64,000 nucleotides of DNA from Pseudomonas citri (GCF_025336485.1 NZ_JAODAB010000001.1:1-64000); one strand, 5' to 3'. Shown: positions 43,969 through 53,533, counted from the first letter of the stretch. Numbers and translations: made by a program. The notes: generated by a model from the sequence alone, not told the origin.

Positions 43969-45363
43969 ATGCCTAATGAACGACCGTCGACACTTAGAAA
44001 GTTCCCTGAAGTGCACCAACCTACAATGTTGACGCCATTGCTCGACCCTGTGCTGACGCACTTCATCGAAAACCGTGCAGCGCAACTATTGGAACTGCTT
44101 GCGCAATATGGATCGCCGCTTAATTTAGTATGGCCCCATGCCTTTAAAACCAATGTCACCGCGCTGCAAGCGGTGCTGAATCAGTACAACGTCAAGCACT
44201 CGATTTTCTACGGGGCCAAGGCCAACAAGTCTCAATGCCTGCTCGACGCAGCCGCGCAACTGGGCATCGGCATCGATGTATCGAGTGTTCACGAACTGGA
44301 CGCAGCCCGACGAGCCGGCATGCCGGGCGCGCATCTGTGCGCGACCGGGCCAGCCAAGACCACGGCGTTTCATCGAGCGCTGGTGGAGGCCGGTTCGCTG
44401 ATTTGCGTGGATTCGCCGGAGGAGTTCGCGCACCTCAACAGGCTGGTCAGGTCCCTGCCTGCCCCAGTCAGGACAAGGGTTCTCCTGCGTTATAGACCAA
44501 GAAGCTGCCCGACGAGTCGCTTCGGAATGGGCACAAACGAGCTGCTCGAATGCCTGCAACAGCTGTCGCAGGAACGGGAAAACTTCCACCTCGAGGGCTT
44601 CCATTTTCACCTCGGTGGCTACGGCTACGAATCACGGGCCCAGGCCTTCCGTGAGGTCACCGCCTTCGTCGAGGCCGCCCGGGAAATGAACCTGGCGCCC
44701 ACGATGATCGACATCGGTGGCGGCCTGCCCATTCGTTATGTCGAGTCGCAAGCCTACGACAGTTTTCTACAAAACGAGAATAAGCCCAGCCATTATTACA
44801 ACCACTCGGTTCCGGATTCTTATTACCCCTATGGCGGATACCTGACGGCCAGTCAGTGGTTGGCGTTATTCCTCGAAGCCGATTATTCGCCGGGGCAGTC
44901 CATTGCCAATTACTTGCACTCGAGCAATATCACGTTATCACTGGAGCCTGGGCGAAGCCTGGTGGACCAAGCCGCCATTTCGGTATTCCGGGTCACTCGG
45001 ACCAAAAAGCTGGCGGATAACAAAACCGTCATCTTCGTCGAGGGCAGTAGTTTCAGTGCCTGTGAAACATGGTTTTCCTCGGAATATCTGGTCGACCCGA
45101 TCTTAATCAGCCATGCGTCATCGCCGCCGACACCGACCCAAGCGTACATCGCCGGTCATAGTTGCCTGGATGATGATGTCATTACTTATCGCCTGATCAA
45201 CTTCGCGACTTTACCCCAAGCGGGAGATTTATTGATCTACGCCAACACGGCCGGTTATCAGATGGACTTGTTGGAAAACCAGTTTCATCGCCACCCCCTG
45301 CCCCGGCGATTAATGGCGACCTGTTGTTCGCAAGACCACTTCGTATTTTCACCTGACTGTTAA
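43969..45363 (+). CDS. PLP-dependent decarboxylase (SbnH-like, fold type III)
   Basis: 464 residues. The alanine-racemase-like barrel has the PLP lysine Lys84 (F-Y-G-A-K-A-N-K), the phosphate-binding I-D-I-G-G-G-L, H-F-H-L-G-G and E-P-G-R-S-L-V. The C-terminal active-site region is F-S-A-C-E-T. It is related to diaminopimelate/ornithine decarboxylases and to SbnH, which decarboxylates a citryl-diaminopropionate intermediate. It starts the forward biosynthetic operon, 14 bp ahead of the SbnA-like gene. Confidence 0.85.
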   Translation: MPNERPSTLRKFPEVHQPTMLTPLLDPVLTHFIENRAAQLLELLAQYGSPLNLVWPHAFKTNVTALQAVLNQYNVKHSIFYGAKANKSQCLLDAAAQLGIGIDVSSVHELDAARRAGMPGAHLCATGPAKTTAFHRALVEAGSLICVDSPEEFAHLNRLVRSLPAPVRTRVLLRYRPRSCPTSRFGMGTNELLECLQQLSQERENFHLEGFHFHLGGYGYESRAQAFREVTAFVEAAREMNLAPTMIDIGGGLPIRYVESQAYDSFLQNENKPSHYYNHSVPDSYYPYGGYLTASQWLALFLEADYSPGQSIANYLHSSNITLSLEPGRSLVDQAAISVFRVTRTKKLADNKTVIFVEGSSFSACETWFSSEYLVDPILISHASSPPTPTQAYIAGHSCLDDDVITYRLINFATLPQAGDLLIYANTAGYQMDLLENQFHRHPLPRRLMATCCSQDHFVFSPDC

Positions 45364-45377
45364 AGGGAGTCTCCTGA

Positions 45378-46421
45378 ATGATACTTAACAAAGTTTCAGA
45401 TCTTATCGGTAACACGCCCATGCTCGGCATTGATGTTCCAGACACCAATGCCCGCCTGTTACTCAAGATTGAAAAGAACAACCCCGGCGGCAGCATCAAG
45501 GACCGCATGGCGCGCAACATGGTGCTGGCTGCGCTCAAGTCCGGACGCCTGAAGCCTGGTGGCGTGGTCGTCGAGTCATCTTCGGGCAACACCGGTATCG
45601 GGCTGGCAATGGCCGCCGTCGAGTTCGGCCTGCACTTCATCGCCGTGGTCGATCATCACGCCGCCCAGGACAAGATCGCCGTCATGAAGGCACTGGGGGC
45701 GGACGTGCGATTCGTCACCGGGCAGTATCGCGAGGATGAAGTCGCCGTGGTCGAACGCCAGCGAATGGCCGCCGAACTCGCGACGCAGATTCCAGGCGCG
45801 GTGTTCATGAACCAGTCGGACAACGCCGCCAATGCCGGCGGCTATAGCGACTTTGTCCGCGAAACCATCGCCCAGGCCAAAGGCGCTATCGGTGCCTATG
45901 TCGGATGCGTGGGCACTGGCGGCTCGATGACCGGCATTGCCCGTGGCCTGAAAGTGCACAACCCCCAGACCGTGACCGTCGCGGTGGAGCCTGCCGGTTC
46001 CATTGTCTTCGGCCACCCCGGCTACCCCTATTACCAATCGGGCACCGGGACGCCGGCCGGCGACACCGTGGGCCTGGTGCTCGACTACAGCTGCATCGAC
46101 CTGGGCATCCAGGTCACCGATTCCCAGGCCTTCGAAACGGCACGCTACATCGCCCGCAACCTGGCGCTGCTGGTCGGCGGTTCGACCGGCGGCGCGATCT
46201 ACAAGGCGCTTGAACTGATCCACAAGGGCGTGCTGACCGGCAACGTCGTGGTCCCGATTGCGGACGGCGGCGAAAAGTACCTGCACACCGTGTTCGACGA
46301 ACAATGGCTGCAAGAGCGCGAGCTGCTCGATCCGAACGTCGCCGTGCAACTGGACAGTTGGCTGGGCAAGACCCAATGGCTTGAAACACTGTCCGCGCCT
46401 TTGCAACTGAGCGTCGCATGA
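45378..46421 (+). CDS. sbnA: SbnA-like N-(2-amino-2-carboxyethyl)-L-glutamate synthase (cysteine synthase fold)
   Basis: 347 residues, fold type II PLP enzyme. Lys41 is in N-N-P-G-G-S-I-K-D-R, with S-S-S-G-N-T-G-I-G at 67-75. It lacks the usual CysK context. In staphyloferrin B and related pathways SbnA joins O-phosphoserine and glutamate to ACEGA, the precursor of L-2,3-diaminopropionate. The opine dehydrogenase follows 28 bp on, and the SbnI-like gene is in the divergent arm, both supporting this role over cysteine synthesis. Confidence 0.83.
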   Translation: MILNKVSDLIGNTPMLGIDVPDTNARLLLKIEKNNPGGSIKDRMARNMVLAALKSGRLKPGGVVVESSSGNTGIGLAMAAVEFGLHFIAVVDHHAAQDKIAVMKALGADVRFVTGQYREDEVAVVERQRMAAELATQIPGAVFMNQSDNAANAGGYSDFVRETIAQAKGAIGAYVGCVGTGGSMTGIARGLKVHNPQTVTVAVEPAGSIVFGHPGYPYYQSGTGTPAGDTVGLVLDYSCIDLGIQVTDSQAFETARYIARNLALLVGGSTGGAIYKALELIHKGVLTGNVVVPIADGGEKYLHTVFDEQWLQERELLDPNVAVQLDSWLGKTQWLETLSAPLQLSVA

Positions 46422-46449
46422 CCCCCACCCCATACAGGAACGCTTGCTA

Positions 46450-47598
46450 ATGAATGCGCTGAAAGTCGCCATCTGTGGCGGTGGCAGGACCGGTCACCTG
46501 AACGCCATCCTGTTCAAGCAACTGCCTCATGTGCAGGTTTCGATACTCACCGGCAACCCTGCGGTTGTCGAACATCACGTCCGGCAAACACCGATGCGGG
46601 CCCTGTTGCCGGACGGCTCGACACTGAGTGCGCAACCGGACCGGGTCACCCAGGATGCCAAAACCGCCGTCGAGGATGCCGACATCGTCATCATCACCGT
46701 GCCGGCCCACGCACGACCGCAACTGCTGCATGACATCGCGCCACACCTGAGCACCGACAAACCGGTTTACATCGGTGCCATCCCGGGCTTTTGCGGCTTT
46801 GACTGGTTGGCTGAAGCCGCACTGGCACAAAAGCCCAACCTGGTGATCTGGGGCATGAAGGATGTCCCACATACCGCATTCGAACTCAAAGCCGGGCAAT
46901 CGGTGAGAATGGGCGGCGGTAAAAGCCAGCTGTACGTGGCAACCCACGCACGGGAAACCCAGGCGTCCCGCCAACATCTGCAACAAATCCTCACCCGGCT
47001 GTACGGCCCTTGCGTGACGATGCTCGACGACTACCTGGAAATCACCCTGACCCCGGGCAACCCGATCATGCACAGTTCAGTGATCTACGGGTTGATCGGT
47101 CCCTATGGCCAGTGGCATCGCAAGATTTTCCCGCAGCCCATGTGCTGGTGGACCGAATGCCCGGAGCTGGGCGCTTACTTTCTCGAGCGCATGGATGAAG
47201 AAAGCCAGGCGCTGTGCGCGGTCATCAGCCAGCGTCTGGGCGTGGACCTGTCCTCGGTCAAGTCCTTGAAACAAGAGATCGTCGAGGCCTACGGCGAGCA
47301 GATCCGCGACCAGAGCAGCATGCTGTCGATCCTGCGCACCAACCAGGCCTACAACAACATCCTCGCCCCGATGGTGCCTGCCGCCGACAACCGCGCCGGC
47401 TACGTGATCGAGCGCGAAAGCCGTGCCTTCAATGAAGACGTCGCCTACGGCCTGGTCCTGCTGGTGGAAATGGCCAAGCGCTTCGAGCTGAAGGTTCCCT
47501 ACATCGAGGAGGTCTTGCAATGGAGTGTTTCCTACATGCAAGGCTTGCGTGACTCAGCGCTCGACTACTTCCCCAGCCATTGGCCGCGCACCGCATGA
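46450..47598 (+). CDS. NAD(P)-dependent opine dehydrogenase
   Basis: 382 residues from the ATG at 46450, after ACAGGAA. N-terminal Rossmann motif G-G-G-R-T-G at 10-15. The C-terminal octopine/nopaline dehydrogenase domain has the N-P-I-M-H motif at 204-208. Staphyloferrin-type clusters use SbnB, an ornithine-cyclodeaminase-fold enzyme, to split ACEGA. No SbnB is here, and ACEGA is itself an opine-type secondary amine, so this enzyme may do that step oxidatively, or may make a different opine from diaminopropionate. It overlaps the synthetase gene by ATGA. Confidence 0.85.
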   Translation: MNALKVAICGGGRTGHLNAILFKQLPHVQVSILTGNPAVVEHHVRQTPMRALLPDGSTLSAQPDRVTQDAKTAVEDADIVIITVPAHARPQLLHDIAPHLSTDKPVYIGAIPGFCGFDWLAEAALAQKPNLVIWGMKDVPHTAFELKAGQSVRMGGGKSQLYVATHARETQASRQHLQQILTRLYGPCVTMLDDYLEITLTPGNPIMHSSVIYGLIGPYGQWHRKIFPQPMCWWTECPELGAYFLERMDEESQALCAVISQRLGVDLSSVKSLKQEIVEAYGEQIRDQSSMLSILRTNQAYNNILAPMVPAADNRAGYVIERESRAFNEDVAYGLVLLVEMAKRFELKVPYIEEVLQWSVSYMQGLRDSALDYFPSHWPRTA

Positions 47599-49493
47599 AT
47601 GGCCCCTCACCTTTCTTATCTATCGACGAGCAGACCGCTGATATGGATGACTTCAAAACCCTGATCACCTACTCCCGGAAAAACGCCATGCGACGCTTGG
47701 TTCGCTGCCTGTTTGCCGAGAACATCCTGGATCGTTCGGCGTTGAACTTTTCCGCCGACGGCACCCAGGCCACCTACCCGCTGAAGAACACCCGGAACCA
47801 GTTGTTTTTCTCGCGGATCACCCTGGCGCCCGCCGATACCCTGATCAATGACGGCGACGTGGTCCTGGTGACCGACGAGGGCCTGCGCCAGGTCATTCAC
47901 AGCCATCATGACCTGCTGGATGTGTTGCGCGACAGCTTCGACTTCGAGCCCAGCGACGAAGGCATGGCCGGACTCAAGTCGGACATGGAAAACAGCCTGA
48001 TGAACGATGCCCATGCCCGCCAGCATCGCCAGCAATGGAACGCCCGGTTGGCCGAGGCCGCCCGCAGCCACGGCCTGGACAGCCTGACCGACTACCTGCG
48101 CCAGCACGCCAGCACCAAGGACGCAGCGATTCTGCTGGACCAGTGGGGATCGCTGGAAGGCCATCCGTACTACCCGACCTGGAAAGCCCGCCCCGGCTTG
48201 AGCGACGCAGAGGTCGAGCGACTGTCGCCCGAGTTCAACGCCCAGGTGCCGCTGCGCATCGCCGCGCTGCGCGCAGACATGGCCAGGAGCGAAAGCATGC
48301 CCCACGTGACCAGCTATCACAGCTGGTTCGCCGCGAACTTCCCGGTGCAATGGGAGCAATGGAAAGCCGAGCTCAACACCAAGGGATTGAACGAAATCCA
48401 TTGGGTGCCGCTGCCGATCCATGCCTGGCATCTGGAGGCTTTTGTCCTCAAGACCTTCGCCAAGGAAATCGAAGACGGCATCCTGATCACCGACGGCCCA
48501 GACATCCAGACACTGCCGACCATGTCCTACCGAACGATGATGCCGGTGCTGGAACAAACCGCGCCCCTGATCAAATTGCCCATTGCCGTGTGGATGACCA
48601 GCGAGCTGCGCAGTTTGCAAGCCAAGTCGATCCACATGGGTCCGCGCATCAGCACGGTGATCTCGCAGATCCTCGCCGCCGAAAACGGCTTCGGTCAGCG
48701 CCTGGAAATCTTCCCGGAGGAAATCGGCGTGCGCTACCGTAACGCGATTACCCAGGACGATGCGCCCGGTCGACACCTGTCGGTGGTCTACCGGGCCAGC
48801 CAGGCAGCGTTCGAGCGCCAGGATGATTGCCTGCCGATCACCGTGGCTTCGCTGTTCACCCGCCTGCCCGGCAGCGCACGACCACTGTTCACCGAGTTGA
48901 TCGAGCGCGACGGTGCCCGCCCCGGTGCCGAAGCGATCGAGGACTGGTTCCGCCAGTACGCCAGGGTGGTCACCCATCCGGTGGTTGCGATTTACCTGCT
49001 GTACGGCATCGGCCTGGAAGCCCACCAGCAAAACACCATGGTGCTGTTTTCCCCTGACGGCAAAGCGCGTAGTCTGCTGATCCGCGACTTTGGCGACGGC
49101 CGGACCTACGCGCCGCTGCTGGAAGAGCGAGGCTACACCCTGGCGCCTCACGTGCAGCCGGGCATCTTGCCGACCGTGTTCGTCGACGATATCGAGCCGG
49201 TGCGAATGTTTGTGCTGGATGCGGCGTTCCTCACGCACTTGCACGAAATCGCCCTGTGGCTGACCCGGGAATATGAACTGGGCGATACCCGGCTTTGGCG
49301 GGTGCTGCGCGAGGAAACCGAGGCGGCCTTCGACGTGGTGCGCGAGCGTGTCGCCGGACCGTTGTGGGAGGTCGAACGCAAGGCGTTCATCGAGGACCCG
49401 TGGCCCACCCGCTCACTGCTGCGCATGCACATGCTGCAATACGCCAACTATCGTTTGCAGCACACGCTGACCAACCCGCTTGCAACTGTTTAA
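47595..49493 (+). CDS. NRPS-independent siderophore synthetase (IucA/IucC family)
   Basis: 632 residues from the ATG at 47595 (ATGA overlap with the opine dehydrogenase). Motifs: G-H-P-Y-Y-P-T-W-K-A-R at 189-199, S-I-H-M-G-P-R-I-S-T near 345 and E-A-H-Q-Q-N-T-M near 475, then R-D-F-G-D-G-R. These enzymes adenylate a carboxylate such as citrate and amidate or esterify it. It is the only such synthetase in the locus, so the product must be made by one enzyme used once or repeatedly. Residue-level type (A, B or C) cannot be decided by eye. Confidence 0.9.
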   Translation: MNGPSPFLSIDEQTADMDDFKTLITYSRKNAMRRLVRCLFAENILDRSALNFSADGTQATYPLKNTRNQLFFSRITLAPADTLINDGDVVLVTDEGLRQVIHSHHDLLDVLRDSFDFEPSDEGMAGLKSDMENSLMNDAHARQHRQQWNARLAEAARSHGLDSLTDYLRQHASTKDAAILLDQWGSLEGHPYYPTWKARPGLSDAEVERLSPEFNAQVPLRIAALRADMARSESMPHVTSYHSWFAANFPVQWEQWKAELNTKGLNEIHWVPLPIHAWHLEAFVLKTFAKEIEDGILITDGPDIQTLPTMSYRTMMPVLEQTAPLIKLPIAVWMTSELRSLQAKSIHMGPRISTVISQILAAENGFGQRLEIFPEEIGVRYRNAITQDDAPGRHLSVVYRASQAAFERQDDCLPITVASLFTRLPGSARPLFTELIERDGARPGAEAIEDWFRQYARVVTHPVVAIYLLYGIGLEAHQQNTMVLFSPDGKARSLLIRDFGDGRTYAPLLEERGYTLAPHVQPGILPTVFVDDIEPVRMFVLDAAFLTHLHEIALWLTREYELGDTRLWRVLREETEAAFDVVRERVAGPLWEVERKAFIEDPWPTRSLLRMHMLQYANYRLQHTLTNPLATV

Positions 49494-49509
49494 CCACCGA
49501 GGCTGAGTC

Positions 49510-50754
49510 ATGTCCCACGCAGGTGTCGTCCAGGGTTCGAATGTGAGAATCCTGATTTATCTTTTATTCGCGATTCAACTCATCTCCATGGGCGCGATGG
49601 AAATGAGCGGTCCGTTCTGGCCCGTCCACCTGCGTGGGCTCACGTCCTCGGAGTCGATTTTCAGCTTCGCCAGCATCGCCGTGTATGTCGGGCCGATGCT
49701 GGGCATCATTCTGACCAGCGCCTTCTGGGGCCGTATCGGCGACCGTTACGGCCACAAGCTGATGATGATCCGCGCACTCGCGGGCTTGTCGCTGACCCAG
49801 CTCGGGCTGGCACTGTCCGGCGATATCTGGGTGATCCTGGTCCTGCGATTCCTGCAAGGCGCCTTCGCCGGGTACATCGCCCCGGCGCAGGCCTACGGGG
49901 TGAGTATCGAAGCCCCTTCACGGCGGGCGCGGTTGTTCGCCATCCTGCAGATTTCCACCAACGTCGGCTCGTTGCTCGGCGCGGTGGTCGGCGGCTTGAT
50001 CCTCGATTACGCCACTTTCTTCTGGATCAACATCATCGCCTCGGCGCTGTGCGCGGTCTGCACCGTGGTGGCAGCCGTCACGCTGCCGGACGTGCCGCCA
50101 GTGAAGAAGGCCACGACGGTCATTGCCAGTGCAGCGACGGGGCGCACCACCAGTGTCTGGCAAACGTCGCCGCTACTGTCCTTGCTCTGCGTCATGGGCA
50201 TCCTGCTGCTGGCGCGGATGCTGCCGCAGACCTCATTTTCGTTGTACGTAAGCTCGGTGTTTGTCGTCAGCAACTCGGTCGTCGGCCTGTGCTACGGCCT
50301 GTTGGCACTGGGTTTCATTCTGTCCGCCACGGCCTGGTCGCGCTATTTCGAGCATTTGAATCAGCAGGACACCCTGCACCGGATGACTTATGTAGTGCTG
50401 GGCTGCATCGCCCTGACCGCCATCGCCGGGGTCACGCGCAATGCCGTCGTGTTTGTCGTCGTCTATTTCATCTGGGGGGTGTTGCTGGGCGCCACCACGC
50501 CGGTACTGATGGCACTGATTTCGAAAGCCGCCGACAGCTCGCAACAAGGTCACGTGTTGGGCATTGCCCAGGGCACCGCACAATTTGCGTCCATCGCCGG
50601 TATTTCAATCGGTGGGCTGCTCAGTCAGGTCTACGGCTTGCAATACACCTACCTGTTTGTCTGCCTGGCCTATGTGCTGGCGCTGCTGCCCGTAGTCGCC
50701 TTGCGTTACTGGCCCACGCGCCTGCAACCGAGCCAAGTCCCACCGGCGGAATGA
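49510..50754 (+). CDS. MFS transporter, siderophore exporter candidate (SbnD-like)
   Basis: 414 residues, 12 helices, with a G-R-I-G-D-R-Y-G-H-K motif A between helices 2 and 3. It is the fifth gene of the biosynthetic operon, 16 bp after the synthetase stop. The position matches SbnD/exporter genes in related clusters. It is the best candidate for secretion of the finished siderophore. Confidence 0.85.
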   Translation: MSHAGVVQGSNVRILIYLLFAIQLISMGAMEMSGPFWPVHLRGLTSSESIFSFASIAVYVGPMLGIILTSAFWGRIGDRYGHKLMMIRALAGLSLTQLGLALSGDIWVILVLRFLQGAFAGYIAPAQAYGVSIEAPSRRARLFAILQISTNVGSLLGAVVGGLILDYATFFWINIIASALCAVCTVVAAVTLPDVPPVKKATTVIASAATGRTTSVWQTSPLLSLLCVMGILLLARMLPQTSFSLYVSSVFVVSNSVVGLCYGLLALGFILSATAWSRYFEHLNQQDTLHRMTYVVLGCIALTAIAGVTRNAVVFVVVYFIWGVLLGATTPVLMALISKAADSSQQGHVLGIAQGTAQFASIAGISIGGLLSQVYGLQYTYLFVCLAYVLALLPVVALRYWPTRLQPSQVPPAE

Positions 50755-50769
50755 TCAAGGAGTCCGGTT

Positions 50770-51954
50770 TTGAACATTGAACGACTGCGCGCCGACACAC
50801 CGGCGGTCGAGCACCTGATCCACTTCAATAATGCCGGCGCAGCGCTGATGCCCCGGCCCGTCGTCGAGGTCGTGACCGCGCATCTGCAAAGGGAAGCCCG
50901 GCTCGGCGGCTACGAAGCCGCTGCGCAACAGACCCCGGATCTGAACAATGTCTATAGCTCCATCGCCCGTCTGATCAACGCTGACCCCGATGAAATCGCG
51001 GTCATCGAAAATGCTACCCGCGCCTGGGACATGGCGTTCTACTCGCTGCCGCTGCGGGCCGGGGATGTCATCCTCACCTCCAGCACCGAATACGCTGGCA
51101 ACTACATCCCCTACCTGCAACTCAAACAGCAGCGCGGCATCGAAATCCGGGTGATCCCCAACGATGAACAAGGCCAGGTTTCCCTACCGGCGCTCAAGGC
51201 CTTGCTGGAGAACGAGCGTGTGGCGTTGTTGTCGTTACCGGTGATCGCCACCAACGGCGGCCCGGTCCAGCCCATCGAGCAGATCGGAGCACTGGCGCGG
51301 GCGGCCGGCGTGCTGTTTCTGCTCGACGCCTGCCAAGGCGTTGGGCAAATGCCGATTGATGTGCAGAAGATCGGCTGCCACATGCTGGCGGCGACCAGCC
51401 GTAAATACCTGCGCGGCCCCAGGGGCATGGGTTTTCTGTACGTCGAAAAATCCCTGTGCCAGAACCTTGAGCCGGCGTTCCTCGACTTGCATGCCGCAAC
51501 CCTGCAGACACCGGACAGCTTCAGCATCCGCGGCGATGCCAGGCGTTTCGAAAACTGGGAATGCAACGTAGCGGCGAAACTGGGCCTCGGGGCTGCCGCG
51601 GACTACGCACTGGCGCAAGGCGTGGAACCGATGTGGCAACAAATCCAGCAACTGGCGGGGTATTTGCGTGAGCGCCTGGCCGTGATTCCCGGCGTCACCG
51701 TGCAAGACCTGGGCGCGCTCAAGTCGGGAATCGTGACGTTTACCCACCACGGTAACAGCGCGCTGCAAGTACAACAGTGGCTGGCAGCCCAGGCGAAAAG
51801 AATCAATGTCAGCACCTCGACATTCAGCTCGACGATGCTCGACATGCAGCAGCGCGACCTGGTGGCGGTCAGCCGGGCCTCAATCCACGCCTACAATACC
51901 GACGCCGAAATCGACGCGATGGTCGCGGCACTGACCCGTATACCGCCCGCTTGA
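50770..51954 (+). CDS. Class V aminotransferase-fold PLP enzyme
   Basis: 394 residues with a TTG start (50770) after AAGGAG at 50757-50762. PLP lysine Lys212 in A-T-S-R-K-Y-L-R-G-P-R-G, and L-L-D-A-C-Q-G-V-G-Q near 180-190. It is related to cysteine desulfurases and isopenicillin-N-epimerase-like enzymes. The cluster has no obvious sulfur chemistry, so epimerisation, transamination or C-S/C-N lyase activity on a precursor is open. It ends the operon before the ECF sigma gene. Confidence 0.83.
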   Translation: MNIERLRADTPAVEHLIHFNNAGAALMPRPVVEVVTAHLQREARLGGYEAAAQQTPDLNNVYSSIARLINADPDEIAVIENATRAWDMAFYSLPLRAGDVILTSSTEYAGNYIPYLQLKQQRGIEIRVIPNDEQGQVSLPALKALLENERVALLSLPVIATNGGPVQPIEQIGALARAAGVLFLLDACQGVGQMPIDVQKIGCHMLAATSRKYLRGPRGMGFLYVEKSLCQNLEPAFLDLHAATLQTPDSFSIRGDARRFENWECNVAAKLGLGAAADYALAQGVEPMWQQIQQLAGYLRERLAVIPGVTVQDLGALKSGIVTFTHHGNSALQVQQWLAAQAKRINVSTSTFSSTMLDMQQRDLVAVSRASIHAYNTDAEIDAMVAALTRIPPA

Positions 51955-52002
51955 AACTGGACAGAGAATCACCCTTGCGCCGCGGGAGCGTTGTCAATTA
52001 GC

Positions 52003-52021
52003 ATTGGGAATACTTCTCAAT
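52003..52021. promoter_or_regulatory. Candidate Fur box upstream of ECF sigma gene
   Basis: ATTGGGAA-TAC-TTCTCAAT, near-perfect dyad (one mismatch) like the TGAGAAT-N-ATTCTCA Fur sites of iron-regulated sigma genes. 19 bp before the ATG at 52040. Confidence 0.6.
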
Positions 52022-52039
52022 TGCAAAAAAAACGCAGCC

Positions 52040-52555
52040 ATGAGCGAAACCCTGCCCGCGAACAATGACCATCATCTGCGCGTGATCGAGGCGCTGTACG
52101 CCGGCCATCATGGCTGGTTGTACGCCACGCTGAAGAAAAAACTGGGTAACGCCATGGATGCGGCGGATCTGACCCAGGACACCTTCACCCGTATCCTGGC
52201 CTCCCAGATCACCGCCATCGAGCAGCCACGGGCCTACCTGAGTTGCGTCGCCAAAGGCATCCTCGTCAACTGGTACCAGCGCAAGGCACTGGAGCGGGCC
52301 TACCTCGACGCTCTCGCGCACCTGCCAGCCCAGGAAGCGCCTTCCCCCGAAACACGCTTCATGGTCCTGGAAACCCTGCATGAAATCGATGCGATGCTCG
52401 ATGCCCTTCCACCGTTGGTCAAGCGCGCGTTCCTGCTGTCGCAGATCGGCGGCCTGAAGTACAGCGACATTGCCGAACGCCTGGGCGTCTCGCTGATCAC
52501 CGTCAAGCGCTACATGAAACAGGCGTTCGTACAATGCCTGATGCTGGTGGAGTGA
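52040..52555 (+). CDS. ECF sigma factor, FecI-like
   Basis: 171 residues from the ATG at 52040. Region 2 contains D-A-A-D-L-T-Q-D-T-F-T-R-I-L; region 4 has Y-S-D-I-A-E-R-L-G-V-S-L-I-T-V-K-R-Y-M-K. It is directly followed by a FecR-like gene (TGAATG junction) and then a receptor with a signalling domain. This is the standard cell-surface signalling trio, so it should direct transcription of the receptor and import genes when the siderophore binds. Confidence 0.9.
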   Translation: MSETLPANNDHHLRVIEALYAGHHGWLYATLKKKLGNAMDAADLTQDTFTRILASQITAIEQPRAYLSCVAKGILVNWYQRKALERAYLDALAHLPAQEAPSPETRFMVLETLHEIDAMLDALPPLVKRAFLLSQIGGLKYSDIAERLGVSLITVKRYMKQAFVQCLMLVE

Positions 52556-53533
52556 ATGCTGACTCGCCGCCATGAGCCGCCGCTCGATCCCAAGATCCTC
52601 GAAGAGGCCGCCGATTGGCTGATGCGCCTGAGTGAACGCGACCTCAGCAGCAGCGAGCAGGCCGAATGGGAATGCTGGAAAGTCAGCAGCCCTGAACGGG
52701 GCCGGGCGTGGTCTCGGGCGCAGTTGCTGCAAAGCAAGCTCGGCGGCCTGCCACCGTCCCTGGCGATGTCGGCGCTGGATCGCCCAAGCAACCCCGAACG
52801 CCGTGTGGCCCTCAGGAAACTGGCGGTGCTGCTGGCAGTGGCCCCCACCGGTTGGGGTACTTGGAAACTGGCGCAATCGCAACAATGGTCGGCCGATTAC
52901 CGCACCGCTGTCGGCCAGCGCCGCGAGTTGACCCTCGCCGACGGCTCTCGCCTTACCCTCAACACCGCCACCGCCATCGACGTATTGTTCGACGTTAACC
53001 AGCGGCTGATCAAATTGCGCGAAGGGGAAATCCTGGTGCAAACCGCGCCGGATGTCTCGTCCCAGGCCCGCCCCTTCCTGGTCAGCAGCCAGGACGGCCT
53101 CATGCAAGCCCTGGGCACCCGGTTCATCGTCCGCCAAATGCAGGCACGCACGCACCTGGCGGTCCTCGACGGCGTGGTCCGGGTTGAACTGGCGGACAAT
53201 CGCCAGACCGCGCCGATGCTCGTCAACGCCGGACAGCGAACTGATTTTTCCGCTCGCGCGTTCGGCCCGTTGAACCCGACGGATCGTAACGTCACAGCCT
53301 GGACCCAAGGCATGCTGATGGCCGACAAGATGCGCCTGGCGGATTTCGTCGCCGAACTGGCGCGCTACCGCCCAGGCTTCGTGCGTTGCGACCCGGCTAT
53401 CGCCGAGCTGCGCATTTCCGGCGCTTTTCCCATCAGCGACACCCAGCGCAGCCTGAACATGCTGGTGCAAACCTACCCGGTATTGGTCAACGGTCACTTG
53501 AACGGGTACTGGGTGACACTCTCCCCCGCCTGA
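52556..53533 (+). CDS. FecR-like anti-sigma factor/sensor
   Basis: 325 residues starting right after the FecI stop. The N-terminal cytoplasmic part has W-L-M-R-L-S-E-R-D-L-S-S-S-E. A short hydrophobic segment lies near 86-105 (L-A-V-L-L-A-V-A-P-T-G-W-G-T). The periplasmic FecR domain carries G-Q-R-R-E-L-T-L-A-D-G-S-R-L-T-L-N-T-A-T. It receives the STN signal of the downstream receptor and controls the ECF sigma factor. Confidence 0.9.
   Translation: MLTRRHEPPLDPKILEEAADWLMRLSERDLSSSEQAEWECWKVSSPERGRAWSRAQLLQSKLGGLPPSLAMSALDRPSNPERRVALRKLAVLLAVAPTGWGTWKLAQSQQWSADYRTAVGQRRELTLADGSRLTLNTATAIDVLFDVNQRLIKLREGEILVQTAPDVSSQARPFLVSSQDGLMQALGTRFIVRQMQARTHLAVLDGVVRVELADNRQTAPMLVNAGQRTDFSARAFGPLNPTDRNVTAWTQGMLMADKMRLADFVAELARYRPGFVRCDPAIAELRISGAFPISDTQRSLNMLVQTYPVLVNGHLNGYWVTLSPA

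Noticed and set aside
47616..49244. 542-codon open frame on the minus strand
   Set aside because: Antisense shadow of the IucA/IucC synthetase gene. Composition is His/Gln/Arg-rich with no motif, and the plus-strand gene has all family signatures.
51998..53497. 499-codon minus-strand open frame
   Set aside because: Lies opposite the FecI and FecR genes, which are clearly real. High-GC codon bias creates such frames.
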